Source of the DNA: an uncultured Sutterella sp.
GTDB lineage: Bacteria > Pseudomonadota > Gammaproteobacteria > Burkholderiales > Burkholderiaceae_F
Assembly: GCA_905197905.1 (NCBI GenBank)
Contig: CAJKAP010000010.1
Location: 40,014-104,013, forward strand
Direction: 5' to 3'
DNA length: 64,000 bases
Shown: positions 8,288-18,545 of the stretch, piece after piece
How positions within the stretch are numbered: the stretch's first letter is position 1
Layout of the letters: every line of letters starts with the position of its first letter
Made by a program: the position numbers and the translations under genes
The notes under the pieces: model-generated
Database searches by the model: none
Told to the model about the DNA's origin: nothing
What the model saw: the letters and a program-made list of their open reading frames with translations, nothing else

Positions 8288-8809
8288 ATGACGGACTCTC
8301 AGAACCTAAAGAAAACTTGGCCGCGCATCAACTTTATGACGTCAGAGAAGGATTACCCACTCCCACTTTCCACCGAAGGGGAGGGCGCAATGTGGCGCTG
8401 TGGGGACTTTATCATCACTTGGCAACGCAATCCTAAGACGTTGCAGGAACGAGCCGCAGAGTTGCTAGAACGTCCCTTTACACCGACTAAACGCTTCCCC
8501 TTTGTCTTGATGGGCTTTTTGCGCTCCGAAGGACCACAACACGCCCCCAGTATTATTCTCGCGATTGAAATTCCGCTCGATAGAGCCCCAGAAGAGGGAA
8601 ACAATGCGCTTGTGCGACTGAGTGTGGCAGGACACGATGTGGTCTTGGGTGAGCTTCCAGATCTAGCTTCACAAAAAGAAGAAGAGTTACAACAGTTACT
8701 GCTCAACAGCTTTGGTGACTTCGTGGGAATTAAAGATGGAGAAATTATCCGCCATATTGGCCCATTAAGTGATTTTCGTGAAGAAAAACACTGGCAAGAT
8801 GAGGAGTAA
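8288..8809 (+). CDS. Conserved-looking cytoplasmic protein, unknown function
   Basis: A 173-residue acidic soluble protein without signal peptide or membrane segment. The ribosome site GAGGAC precedes the ATG, and a good promoter lies 34 bp upstream. No motif is recognised. It may form a pair with the 8925 gene downstream, but a long perfect inverted repeat separates them, so that gene could be separately controlled. Confidence 0.65.
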   Translation: MTDSQNLKKTWPRINFMTSEKDYPLPLSTEGEGAMWRCGDFIITWQRNPKTLQERAAELLERPFTPTKRFPFVLMGFLRSEGPQHAPSIILAIEIPLDRAPEEGNNALVRLSVAGHDVVLGELPDLASQKEEELQQLLLNSFGDFVGIKDGEIIRHIGPLSDFREEKHWQDEE

Positions 8810-8817
8810 TAGACTAG

Positions 8818-8849
8818 AATAGGTTCTAATGATGATCTTAGAACCTATT
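8818..8849. repeat. Perfect 12-8-12 inverted repeat
   Basis: AATAGGTTCTAA and TTAGAACCTATT are perfect 12-bp inverted arms around TGATGATC. It is followed on the plus strand by A residues, not T, so it is not a standard terminator for the upstream gene. It could be an operator or a leader hairpin. Confidence 0.6.
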
Positions 8850-8880
8850 AAAAAAAGAGGGTCTATATACTGTTCTCTGA

Positions 8881-8900
8881 GTGGAAGTGAATACTTCCAC
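8881..8900. repeat. Perfect 8-4-8 inverted repeat before the 8925 start
   Basis: GTGGAAGT-GAAT-ACTTCCAC ends 10 bp before the AAGGA ribosome site of the 8925 gene. It could act as an operator or as an mRNA hairpin affecting translation. Confidence 0.5.
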
Positions 8901-8924
8901 TTAAACCCGCAAGGATACGCACTC

Positions 8925-9983
8925 ATGGTAGATGACATTGAAGGAACCTTAAACGAGACGGGCGCAAGCCACTATATGCGTGCGCGATCCTATTGGCAGA
9001 AAGTCGCACGTATTCGCAAAGCGCATCCAAACTGTGTTTTTGTGCAGGAACCGGCCGACGTTGAAACCGCTCTACATGATTACTGCTGGGGTGGGGAGCA
9101 ATGTGTTGCCGCTTTTCCGTGGTCTCGACTGAGCTTTTCCCGTACGGCGAAAAAAGACCTCTCCTACCTTCTCTCTACTCAATGGATTCGTGATCATTTT
9201 GTCGACACGATGGCGGGTTGGCCTAATACGGCACGCAATGCGCGTTTTCTTTATTCTCCAGCTGAGCTCGCTGATTGGTTTCGTACCCATCTCAATAGCA
9301 CGGTGGAATCTGTGTTGGTCCCGCTGACGCTTTTTACCGATAACCCAGAGGCGATGCGTCGATCTTTTCTTCAGGCCAAAGACGCGAAATTACTGCAATC
9401 CTATGAAGGGGGTCCCTTAGCTTACCGTGCGAATCGATTGTCAACCTGGGGTGTTGCGGACTCCGTGAAGCGCACACTGCGTAATGAACTGGGGCAATGG
9501 TTTGCTGATGTGACAGAAAAGGCTAGCCAGCAAGGTGTGCAATTTCATCGTGCCAAGCTGCCTACCTTTACGGTGCAACTCCCCGAAGGGATTTTGCCCA
9601 AGTTTTTTACGATTGAAGAAGTGGCTGCTACGCGCGATTACCCCACCAAAGAAGTGGGGCTCAATACAGCCCGAAGCTTTGGCTGGGCTAAGCACGAGAT
9701 GAAAAATCGTGAGGTGCGCTGTTTGGGTTACACGCAAGGGCTCGCGATTGGTGGTAAAGAGTACGATATTGACTACCAAATTGGGCTTTTGGAACTGATG
9801 ACCGCTGAGCGTTTTGTGAAGCTTTTTGGGGAATCAGCACTCAGGAGCGCAAGATGGCGTATCAGCAAAGACCTAACAATTTGGGCAAAGAAAACAGCAG
9901 ATTTTGGTCCAGGATTACCCCCGAAGCAACTCTCTGCTTTGCTGGGGATTAACTACGTCACCAACATTCAAACTTTCCGCTAA
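8925..9983 (+). CDS. Hypothetical protein, unknown function
   Basis: A 352-residue soluble protein if started at 8925, where AAGGA lies about 9 nt upstream. The frame also has an ATG at 8829 (384 residues), but that codon lies inside the perfect inverted repeat and has no ribosome site. No signal peptide or membrane segment is seen, and the sequence is rich in Trp and Arg. I do not recognise a family or catalytic motif. Its orphan neighbour at 8288 suggests a lineage-specific pair. Confidence 0.65.
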   Translation: MVDDIEGTLNETGASHYMRARSYWQKVARIRKAHPNCVFVQEPADVETALHDYCWGGEQCVAAFPWSRLSFSRTAKKDLSYLLSTQWIRDHFVDTMAGWPNTARNARFLYSPAELADWFRTHLNSTVESVLVPLTLFTDNPEAMRRSFLQAKDAKLLQSYEGGPLAYRANRLSTWGVADSVKRTLRNELGQWFADVTEKASQQGVQFHRAKLPTFTVQLPEGILPKFFTIEEVAATRDYPTKEVGLNTARSFGWAKHEMKNREVRCLGYTQGLAIGGKEYDIDYQIGLLELMTAERFVKLFGESALRSARWRISKDLTIWAKKTADFGPGLPPKQLSALLGINYVTNIQTFR

Positions 9984-10001
9984 AGTTCACTGGAAGAAGA
10001 A

Positions 10002-10033
10002 AAAAGCGCTGAGATTTTGCTTTCAGCGCTTTT
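10002..10033. terminator. Bidirectional terminator
   Basis: AAAAGCGCTGA pairs with TCAGCGCTTTT between convergent genes, with A and T runs on both flanks. Confidence 0.75.
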
Positions 10034-10052
10034 CGTAGAACTTGGAAACGAA

Positions 10053-10715
10053 TTAGCCTTTCACAATCGTGAAGAGTTCTTCACGGGAGAGGCGGGCTTT
10101 CGGGCGAGAGGCGTTGCTATCGTCCGGGGCACGGAGACCAAGCGAAATACCGACAGTGGCTTTTAAGCCTTTTTCAGCAAGACCAAAGGCCTTATCAAAT
10201 TCATCGAACTTAATGCCACCCAAGGCCGTCGCATCAATGCCCAACTGTGGAGCCGCGAAAAGCAAGAACCCTAAGGCGATATGGACTTGTTCGCGCACCC
10301 AAATTTCTCCATGATCGTAGCCAGAGAAGTAAGCGTCTTTGCCCATCTTACGGAAGGCACCGAACTGCTCCACATTGAAGCCCTCCGGGAAACGACCGAC
10401 TTCTTGTTCGTTTTCCAAAATGCGCTGCAAGAATTCGTCTGAGAGCGTTGTGCGGGCGGCCATGATGATCAAATGACTTGCTGTATCGGCACGACCAATA
10501 TTGAAGTCTTTGATATAAGGGAGCACCTGCTGGCGCACGGCGGCACGATCAAAAACGAAAAAGTGCCAAGGTTGCGCGTTCATCGAACTCGGGGTTAAAC
10601 GAAGGATTTCAAGCACAGCGTTGACCTGCTCTTCAGAGAGATCACGACTTGCGTCGTAGTGCTTGGTGGTGTAGCGGGTTTGCGCCACGTTTAAAACATC
10701 TGCGATAGAAGACAT
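10053..10715 (-). CDS. NfsB-type nitroreductase family NAD(P)H:FMN oxidoreductase
   Basis: A 220-residue flavoprotein of the nitroreductase family (NfsB branch). The N-terminal FMN-phosphate motif (RYTTKHYD), the LTPSSMNAQPWHFFVF stretch and the C-terminal GLRAPDDSNASRPKARL are typical. It likely uses NAD(P)H to reduce nitroaromatics or quinones in the cytoplasm; the native substrate is unclear. The start at 10715 is chosen because GGGAG lies at good spacing. A TTG six codons upstream overlaps that ribosome site. Confidence 0.88.
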   Translation of the reverse strand: MSSIADVLNVAQTRYTTKHYDASRDLSEEQVNAVLEILRLTPSSMNAQPWHFFVFDRAAVRQQVLPYIKDFNIGRADTASHLIIMAARTTLSDEFLQRILENEQEVGRFPEGFNVEQFGAFRKMGKDAYFSGYDHGEIWVREQVHIALGFLLFAAPQLGIDATALGGIKFDEFDKAFGLAEKGLKATVGISLGLRAPDDSNASRPKARLSREELFTIVKG

Positions 10716-11260
10716 ATCAAAAAGATCTCCCAAAAAATAAGTGTGCCGTTAGGTTAACAAATTCAATTGGGAGAAGAAAGGTGATTCGAGGGTTGGACTC
10801 GGTAAATACTTGTGTCTATTTTTTCACGTTAAAAGAAATGAAAAATAGCTCAAAAGTCGTTAACTGACATCAAAACCATACTTTGTAAAAGGAATTTTGA
10901 TTGAACGCTTTCTGCGAGAGGCTAAGTTGAGAAAGGAAAATACTTTCACTTGTAGTGAATTTCTTGTAAAATGTTTTGCTACATGTAGCGCGTTCCCCGA
11001 CCACGATAAGTCTTCTCTCTTTTTGGGCTTATTGAATCCACGTACCTTGCACAAAGTAGTGTGAGATAGTCGTGGAAACGACAGGATGCCAAAACATCCC
11101 CCTGACTTTTATCTGATTTTTTTAGGCGCTCTTTGCTGAAGTATTTTCACTAAAGACTATCTGGCCTCGAAACGCACTCACTCTCATTTTTTATTCACAT
11201 TGCTTTTATTGGATTTTGTTCACTCTGGACACCAGTAAAAGGTTCTTTGGAGACTCTCTC
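10716..11260. other. Intergenic region with short dyads only
   Basis: About 545 bp between the nitroreductase and the autotransporter, without a credible gene. It holds short palindromes (GCTACATGTAGC at 10978-10989; TTCACT-TGT-AGTGAA at 10945-10959). It also holds a possible plus-strand promoter, TTCACT-N16-TAAAAT (10945-10972), which would give the autotransporter a leader of about 280 nt. Confidence 0.4.
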
Positions 11261-14200
11261 ATGAATAAGGTTTTCCGTACTCTCTGGAACGCCGCTCGCC
11301 AATGCTATGTGGTAGCTAATGAAGCGACGTCTACAGCGCAAAGCCGTGGTACGAAATTGATGGCAGCGACTCTCATTTGCACACTTCCGTTAGGTGCTTA
11401 TGCAGCGACAGTGCAATATATTGAAGAAGACATCAATACGCCAACTCAAGACGTTTATCAGAGAGAGCAGCGAGATGTACACAAAATTTATAAAGGCAAT
11501 ATTACGGCTAGGTCAGCCCTGTTTTTCAACGTTTCGGTCACTGCAGAAGGCGATGTTGATGTAAAACCAGATACCACTATTGTGGATGACGTTGGTGCTG
11601 GGCTTACAGGATGGAGAACAGGAACTCAGAGCTGAAATAATGCCGATTGGTGGAATACAAGTTATACGTATGAGGGCGTTCTCTATACTGGATGCAATAC
11701 TGGTAGAGGGTGCGTGAACTTAGATCGAGAAGGCGTGACGGGACCAGAAAAGAATCTGGGAGACCTTTTTAAAGGTTCTGTGGATGCATCGCTGATTATT
11801 GGCGCAAGTGCTTATGGAAATGAGCCTGGGTTGACAACCTTTCTTGGGGATGTCACGACGGACTATATCGCTAACGACAGTAGAATTGCTGATAAGGTTG
11901 GGAATCAACTTACTTTCAGAAAAACTCTGACGGTGTCTCGTGAGATTTATAACAACGGGATTATTCGTGTAGAGGAAGGTGACGATACGCCTCATACTGC
12001 AAAATTGATTTTGAAGGAAGGGGCTCATTTTGTTAATGGTTATCGCAAAGACGATGTCACTAATCTTGGCGTTTCCAATGATGCCCTGAAGGAAGGTGTT
12101 CAAGTTCATATCGATCAGCTTGAAGTCGAAGCTGGTGCGACCATTGACAACAACAGCACCTTCGAAGTCAAAAACCTTATTCCGAAAGGCGAAGGCGTTA
12201 CTTACAACCAAAGAAATGCTGGTTCCTTGACGGTTGAAAGTGGCGAATGGTTCAAGAATTCCACGATCAACTTGGAAGCTGGCGAGCTTGATCTCAATAA
12301 TGTTGGCGGTATGGGAGAAGGCAACACTTATACCGTGGCCGATGGGGTGACGCTCAAAGCCGATAACTTGGGCACAGACAACAAAGTGACGATGAATGGT
12401 CAGCTCGATACGCTGACAACCTCGGTCTTTGGTACGAAGGATGATCGACTCCAAACCATTGACACTAATGCCCAGAAGTTTGTGGCAGAGGCTGATCGCG
12501 CCGCTCCAGAAACAGAGCATTTCTTCTTTGGTTACACAGGGGATGTTTCCGCAGAGCTTTTGAAAGAGACCGATGGCACTAAGAATTGGAATTTTGATAA
12601 TCTCAAGAAAATTACTCTTAAAGGTGCTGTTTCTGAAGAGTTAAAAGCAACACTTATCAAAGCTTTTGATGAAGCCTTTGGTGCCGGTAAAGGGGAAGCA
12701 GTCCTTGCCTTTGATGAAACGGGTACGCCTAAAGATAAAGATATTCTGAACGTTGCTAAAGTGAATGAATTGGCAGGTTTAGGTATTCCTAAGCTCAAGG
12801 ATGCCGTCTATGTGACGATGGCTCTGGAAGGGGAAGGCAAAGACGTCGTGCTTGGAAATGGCGACGGTGAATTGGTGACCTCTGGTTTTACCTCGATCAA
12901 AGACGCTTCGTCTATCGTGATTAAAGATGGCAAGCAACTCACGTTGGTTGGTTCTACCGAAGAAAACACTCAGTTGGTTGGCGATGATGTCAAGATTAGT
13001 CTAGAAGGCGAAAAAAGCGTGTTGGCTTTGGGCTCGAAAGGCTTAGGTGAGGACAGCTCCAATCCTTATCAAGGGGTGCTGAAGGATATCAACGCTACCG
13101 ATACGGCTGAAGTACATGTTGATGCAGGCAAATATACTGCAAGCGGTAACGTAACCTTGAATTCTGCCTCGAAGTTGAATGTCGATGAAATAGCGACATT
13201 TAATGTAAGCCGTCTTGACGCAGCGTCTCCCGACACCGAAATCACTAATGCAGGGACTCTTAATGTTCAATTGTCAGCAGTGTCTGGTGGCAAGTTGACC
13301 AATACTGGCACTATGACAGTTGATGGATCTACTTACTTTATGGGGACGGTTGATAATTCTGGCGAATTTTTGGGCAAAGAAACCGTTGAGGTTTCTGGGA
13401 CTTTAGCTAACTCTGGTACATTTAAGGCTGATGGAGACACAACATTATCCGGTCAGGCTACCAATACGGGCACCTGGACTGGCCAGAAGACAACCTTAGA
13501 AGAAGGTGGCGTCTTGACGCATAAGAGCGGCCAGTTGAATATTGCTGATCTCGCCTTCGTGGGTAACGGTACCTTGAAACTTGAAGACAAGAACTTCAAG
13601 ATTGACAACGTGACCTGGGACAAGGGTAACTTCGTCATCGGTAACGATTCTGGCGATGTGATTAGCTACACCGTCACGTCTACCGATCCGATCAACACCG
13701 TGTTGCATGCCAAGAACAATGGTGACTTGGCCTTTGGTGAGAACGCCTTCTCCGTGGCAGATTCCCTCGGTGCTCCAAAGGTTGGCACTGGTACGGCTAG
13801 CCGTGTGGTCTTGACCTCTCAGGTGAAGACGGCTGAAACCGGTGGCGTTGTGGTCGGTACGACCGACACGGCTAACGGCTTGGGTAGCCTCTACTTTGCT
13901 AAGGATTCCACCACATTGATCGATGTGGCTACGGTTGGCAACAAGGGTGACGTGAGCGCCTTTACTCGTAGTGCAGAAGGCGGTAAGGTGACCGTGGAAA
14001 ATGGTGCTACGTTGATTCTTGGGAACATCAAGGATCCTGGTAAATACACCATTACCGAAGGCTATCTCACCAACGATGTTGTCGGTGGCTGGAATGATGC
14101 CGCGCATCTTTATGCCTTGTCTGCAGAAGACACTGGATTGGGTTGGAAGTTGGTGCTCCAGCACGACGCCAATACCATTTGGATCGATGCAACGCCTGAA

Positions 14201-15349
14201 GAAGCCACGAGCATCTATAAGGATTTGATTGTCCCGAAGATTGCTGACGATAGCTTGCTCAATTGCAACTCTGGCAATGCTGGCGCGAACTTCATCTGTA
14301 AAGTGTTGAAGGATCCGAAACTTGATGTGGCTGGTAAGACCCGTGTGATCAATTCGGTTGCTCAGATTGCTTTTGCTGGCGGCGCAATGGCCACGTCGGC
14401 TAACGACATGAGTACGGCAATTGACTCCTTGGAAGGCCGTTTGTCCTTTAAGGATGAAGTTTTCACGCCTGAAGGGTATCTCCGTGACATTGGCTTTGGT
14501 AGCAACCTTTGGATCGATATGATCGGCGGTAAGCAGTCCTACAAGTCCTTGTCTGCGACGGGTTATTCTAAGGAAGGCTTTAAGACCGACTCCTATGGCT
14601 TCATTGCTGGGTACGACCAGAAGTTGTCCAACAAGCCCATCCTCTTGGGTGGTGCCTTTAGCGTGTTGCGTGGTGACTTGAAGTCTCGCTCTGGCGAACT
14701 TCTCCCGACGACGAGTCAGTATGACTCGTACGGTATCCATGCCTATGGCCTCTGGACGCCGTCTCCTGCGTTGAACTTGGTGGGGAATCTCTCCTACATG
14801 CACAACTCGGCTGATATTGATCAGACGTTGGAAGGCTCCTACTTCAGCAAGGCCGAAGCCAATGTGGGCACGCGCCTCTTTGCAGCCAGCCTTCGTGCTG
14901 AAACGCACTTGAAGTATGGTGACTTCATTGTGATTCCGCATATTGGCGCTCGCTATATCCACGCCAAGATGTCTGACTTCGCAACGAAGGTTGATGGTCA
15001 GACGATTTGGAATACGTCTTCTGAAGGCGTGAACGCCTTCCAGACGCCAGTAGGTGTCGCTTTGCGTTCTGACTTCCAGACGGCAAGTGGCTGGGTGGTT
15101 CGTCCGCATGCTGACTTGGCGTTTATCCCGACCTTCGGGGATCGTGATTACAGTAGCACCGTGAAAAATGGTAATGCTGTGACGGACGGTCTTTCTGCCG
15201 AATACTTGAGTAAGTACGCAACGAGCCTCAAGGTTGGTGTGCAGGGTGACTATGGTCCCTCGACGGTTGGTTTGAGCTACCGCGTGATCCGTAGCGAACA
15301 CGGCGGTCTTGATCAAGCGTTGAAGTTGGAATTGCGTCGCGCCTTCTAA
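11261..15349 (+). pseudogene. Large autotransporter adhesin gene interrupted by one in-frame TGA
   Basis: The reading frame from ATG 11261 (GGAG upstream) to TAA 15349 is 1,363 codons and is broken only by TGA at codon 125 (11633-11635). The N-terminus (MNKVFRTLWNAARQCYVVANE) is an extended autotransporter signal peptide, and cleavage is likely near AYAA. The passenger is Gly/Asn/Thr-rich and suits a beta-helix. A two-Cys segment (LLNCN...FICK) precedes the C-terminal beta-barrel (about the last 290 residues), which ends in LELRRAF with the required terminal Phe. Downstream of the TGA the only early start is a GTG at 11714 that would lack a signal peptide, so the product is probably lost unless the TGA is read through. 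The early passenger is more AT-rich in codon choice than the barrel, which hints at mosaic origin. A recent nonsense mutation, recoding or sequence error are all possible. Confidence 0.85.
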
Positions 15350-15407
15350 TCGCGAGTCAACTCTTCCTCTTCGAGAGAGGAGGAAGAGAGAAAGCGATTC
15401 TTTTGAG

Positions 15408-15440
15408 AAACCTCATGGTGAAAAACTGTGAGGTTTTTCG
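15408..15440 (+). terminator. Terminator after the autotransporter gene
   Basis: AAACCTCA pairs with TGTGAGGTTT and is followed by TTTTCGCTT. The loop (TGGTGAAAAAC) is nearly the same as in the terminator at 25103-25145. A second hairpin (CTCTTCCTC/GAGGAAGAG) precedes it. Confidence 0.75.
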
Positions 15441-15566
15441 CTTATTCGGAGAAGAAAAAAGAGTTTTGGGAGAAGGGAAAAGAGCCCAGTGTAGGAAGCT
15501 GAAGGGAGAGCGAGCACCACCCGGCTCGGCGACTTCACTACACTGGGTGGACCAAAAAGGGGATAG

Positions 15567-16664
15567 TTAGAAGCGGTGCGAGATCCCCATGAAAAGCTGC
15601 TGCTGATCGTTTCCAGCGGCATCGATTGCAAAGGGCGCGGAGCTTCCAGCGCCAGGCACTACGACTTTGCTTGAGGCGCTTTCATTTTGCACGCCTGCAA
15701 GACCTACATAGACCTTGGTGCGTTGACTTAACGGATAGTCATAGCGAATGCCATACGAGACGGCATCGGCATGAGAGACCGATTCGTTCTTGAACATCGC
15801 AACACTGGTGAGCAAAGTCCCACCGCCTAAAGGCGTGCTCGTGGCAAGTTGCAGTGCCCACACATCAGGAGAAGTGGCGGTGTCGCGAGAGAATTTCTTC
15901 ACGAAAAGAAGAGACGGTTGCGTCCAAGTGCCATTCCAACGAAGCCCAGTTGCCCAATAGGTATCCTTTTCGCGAACCTCAGGCGATTTGGAAAGCTGTT
16001 CAGTGAAAACTGAGGTTCTCACCATCCACTGAGAAGAGCGGTATTCAAGAGCGATGTTATAAGCGTTACCCATCGTGCTACTCGCGTAGCCTGTTGCAGT
16101 TTTGCTTTCTCCGAATGCGCCAAAGAGTTCGATCTTCCAACCGCCAAAAGAGGGGCTAGTGTAGAGGATGCTGTTGTCGCGTCGCGCATTGTCAGACATC
16201 GTGTAGACACCACCTAAAAGACTGTCGGTACCAGGCCAGCAATAGCTCCCAATAGCGCTTCCCATACTCATGTAGCCTGGATCCGAAAGGATAAAGGTCA
16301 TGAAGTGTGGCGTGTATTGACGCCCAAAGGTGAGACGCCCCCAAGTTTGGCTATCAAGTCCCACCCAAGATTCGCGCTGAAAGAGGTAGTTATTCCCGCC
16401 ACCTGGAGGCGCAGAAGTGCCGTCGTCCATCAGAACACCCGCTTCAAGGCGGAAAATAGCCGCAAGGTCTGAAGAAAGCGTCTCTTTGCCTTCTAGACCA
16501 ATGAGCGAGGCGTTAGCGCCTCCGCTTTGCACGCCTGTGCTGATATGACCAGAATCGTTATTGATGGCCACATACATGTCAGCAACGCCGTAGACGCTGA
16601 CTTCGCTTGCCAGAGCAGAGCTAAAAATGCTTGCTAGAGCGACTGAGAGTAGAGTATTTCGCAT
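15567..16664 (-). CDS. Outer-membrane trimeric porin (betaproteobacterial OmpC-like)
   Basis: A 365-residue general porin. The start at 16664 has GAGGAG upstream; a 15-codon in-frame extension is not supported. The signal peptide (MRNTLLSVALASIFSSALA) is followed by the typical porin opening SEVSVYGVADMYV. The protein ends in GISHRF with terminal Phe. It lies 82 bp downstream of the flavoprotein at 16747 on the same strand, so both are probably co-transcribed. A dedicated uptake route for the reductase's substrate is an inference. Confidence 0.92.
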   Translation of the reverse strand: MRNTLLSVALASIFSSALASEVSVYGVADMYVAINNDSGHISTGVQSGGANASLIGLEGKETLSSDLAAIFRLEAGVLMDDGTSAPPGGGNNYLFQRESWVGLDSQTWGRLTFGRQYTPHFMTFILSDPGYMSMGSAIGSYCWPGTDSLLGGVYTMSDNARRDNSILYTSPSFGGWKIELFGAFGESKTATGYASSTMGNAYNIALEYRSSQWMVRTSVFTEQLSKSPEVREKDTYWATGLRWNGTWTQPSLLFVKKFSRDTATSPDVWALQLATSTPLGGGTLLTSVAMFKNESVSHADAVSYGIRYDYPLSQRTKVYVGLAGVQNESASSKVVVPGAGSSAPFAIDAAGNDQQQLFMGISHRF

Positions 16665-16746
16665 GGTGAATCTCCTCGATACCTCCCACTTCTCGCCAGA
16701 GGAACACAAAGGACGAGAAGTGAGAAGAGTCTAATCAGGTCAATGC

Positions 16747-18267
16747 TTAGTGAATGCCGATATCTTTCAAAGCCTGAAGAGCGGCATTGCGACCAGAGAA
16801 GGAGGACCAGCCAAAGGCGTGACCAGAGGTCCACACACCGTAGGTATCTCCATAGAGACCACCCACGTCAACACCAGCAGCGTAGAGACCTGGGATCGGC
16901 GCATCGTTCTTATCCACGACATGGAATTCCGGGTCGATACGAATGCCACCCAAAGAGGTGTAGTGGAACGGGAAGAGCTTAATGGCGTAGTACGTACCAC
17001 CATCGATTTCACGCAAATACTTGCGGGACTTTTGCATCTGAAGGTCAAACCCAGTCTTGGCGTAGCCGTTATAGGTTTTCACCGTGGCTTCCAAGTTCTT
17101 AGCAGGCACACCCATCTTCTTGGCTAAATCAGAGAGCGACTTTGCGCTCACAAAGGTGGAACCATTGGCTTCCAAGGCGGTCTTCATTTCGTCGCGCAAC
17201 TTCGGCAACTTGTCGAGCACAGGGACAATTACGCCAATACCGTTGTCAATCCCTTCACGCTGTACATAGTCGACCGATTTATCGTTCCAGATGGCCCAAG
17301 CCGTATTGCCCGTCTGAGAGGCAATTGCGTTACCCGCGTTCGGGAAGCTGAAGGCTTCGGTTTCATCCACAAAGCGCTTGCCCTGAGAGTTCACCCACAA
17401 GTTAAAGGGCTGCCAGCTCATGCAATAGATCGCGCCTGGGAACTGGATACCTTTACCTTCCACACCCGTGTGAAGCATTAAGGTCATCGGCGTTTTCGCG
17501 CCACCTGCCGCCCAAGCCATGGAAATCCCATCGCCTGTCTTATTAAACTGCACAGAGGCCTTGAAGACAGCAGGATCGAGCCCTAACCATTCCTTAATCT
17601 TTTCGGGACTATTACCAAAACCACCCGTGGCAATAATCGTGGCTTTACTCTTAATCGTGATCGTATCGCCCTTTCGGTTCTTAGCTTTGACGCCCACAAC
17701 ACGACCATTTTCTTGAATTAAGGACTGGGCCGGAGTGGAGGTAAGAATCGTGGCACCAGCTTCTTTTGCCTTATCAAAAAGGAGTTTGATATAAGCTTCA
17801 CCGTGCACAATGCCTTTATAGTCACCCACCACGTGCCACGTCGGGGCGTCTTTCGGCGTCATTGCGATTGGTTCAAACTGCATACCGTGAGCGGCCAACC
17901 AGTCGAGGTTTTCAGCAGAACCCCAGTAGTAGCGGTGCGTGAGTTCTGGGTCGGCCTTGAAGTGGGAGTATTCCATCGTGTACTTCCACATTTCTTCTTT
18001 GGTAAGACCAATGCTCTTACCGCGTTGCCAACGGCTTTCTACGGCAAAAAGGCCTTCAGCCGCGTTAGCACCACCACCAACGAGGCCGTTCTTTTCGAGA
18101 ACGATCACTTTGGCCCCTTTTTCAGCGGCTTGCACTGCGGCTGGCATACCAGCGGCACCAGCGCCGACGACCACAAGGTCTGCTTCCATCGTTTGGTCTT
18201 CTGCCATAGCGAGTGGTGCAGAGAGCATCGCTGACATCGCGAGGAGGAGTTTGGTTTTCTTTTGCAT
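16747..18267 (-). CDS. Sec-exported FAD reductase, fumarate reductase superfamily, atypical active site
   Basis: A 506-residue FAD_binding_2 flavoprotein. The start at 18267 is preceded by AAAGGA. The Sec signal peptide ends AMA near residue 22. The Rossmann motif GAGAAG is at 35-40. It has neither an FMN-bind domain nor c-haems. At the positions of the fumarate reductase substrate motifs it has HYTSLGG and GGLYGDTYGVWTSGHAFG. The catalytic RLGGN Arg region is therefore replaced by a Tyr-containing sequence, which points to a substrate other than fumarate. It is divergent from a Crp/Fnr regulator and followed by a porin. Electron donor unknown. Confidence 0.85.
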   Translation of the reverse strand: MQKKTKLLLAMSAMLSAPLAMAEDQTMEADLVVVGAGAAGMPAAVQAAEKGAKVIVLEKNGLVGGGANAAEGLFAVESRWQRGKSIGLTKEEMWKYTMEYSHFKADPELTHRYYWGSAENLDWLAAHGMQFEPIAMTPKDAPTWHVVGDYKGIVHGEAYIKLLFDKAKEAGATILTSTPAQSLIQENGRVVGVKAKNRKGDTITIKSKATIIATGGFGNSPEKIKEWLGLDPAVFKASVQFNKTGDGISMAWAAGGAKTPMTLMLHTGVEGKGIQFPGAIYCMSWQPFNLWVNSQGKRFVDETEAFSFPNAGNAIASQTGNTAWAIWNDKSVDYVQREGIDNGIGVIVPVLDKLPKLRDEMKTALEANGSTFVSAKSLSDLAKKMGVPAKNLEATVKTYNGYAKTGFDLQMQKSRKYLREIDGGTYYAIKLFPFHYTSLGGIRIDPEFHVVDKNDAPIPGLYAAGVDVGGLYGDTYGVWTSGHAFGWSSFSGRNAALQALKDIGIH

Positions 18268-18419
18268 TTTGCGTTTTCCTTTAGGTAAAAAGAGCGGACA
18301 CCGAGGAATACGGAGACAGTCTTTGGGTGCGGCTCTAAGCTTGGACATACCTTTGTGAGTTGAGCACTTATCGCGCTCTGAGGTATGCCTTTAATCTAAA
18401 GGGAGATTTTTCTGACGTC

Positions 18420-18435
18420 TGTTGGCTAGACAACA
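18420..18435. promoter_or_regulatory. Crp/Fnr-type dyad, copy 1
   Basis: TGTTG-GCTAGA-CAACA. The spacing (5-6-5) matches Crp-family sites (TGTGA-N6-TCACA). It lies between the divergent flavoprotein and Crp/Fnr-family regulator genes. Confidence 0.65.
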
Positions 18436-18458
18436 CTAGGAGAGGGAGTAGAGAAAAG

Positions 18459-18474
18459 TGTTGGACAGACAACA
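18459..18474. promoter_or_regulatory. Crp/Fnr-type dyad, copy 2
   Basis: TGTTG-GACAGA-CAACA, the same outer arms as copy 1, with starts 39 bp apart. A second copy in the same 280-bp intergenic region supports a genuine operator pair. Confidence 0.65.
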
Positions 18475-18545
18475 AATGCTTCGATTAGCATGATGAATAA
18501 CAAAAACATCAGGACCAATTTTGTTTTTTCTAGAGACCAAACACC

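Noticed and set aside
10860..11054. 64-codon minus-strand frame in the nitroreductase-autotransporter gap
   Set aside because: No ribosome site, no signal or motif, and it spans probable promoter elements of the autotransporter.
13496..15316. Long minus-strand open frame (606 codons) opposite the autotransporter
   Set aside because: It is the antisense shadow of the strongly codon-biased barrel and passenger region, with no ribosome site and no protein-like motifs.
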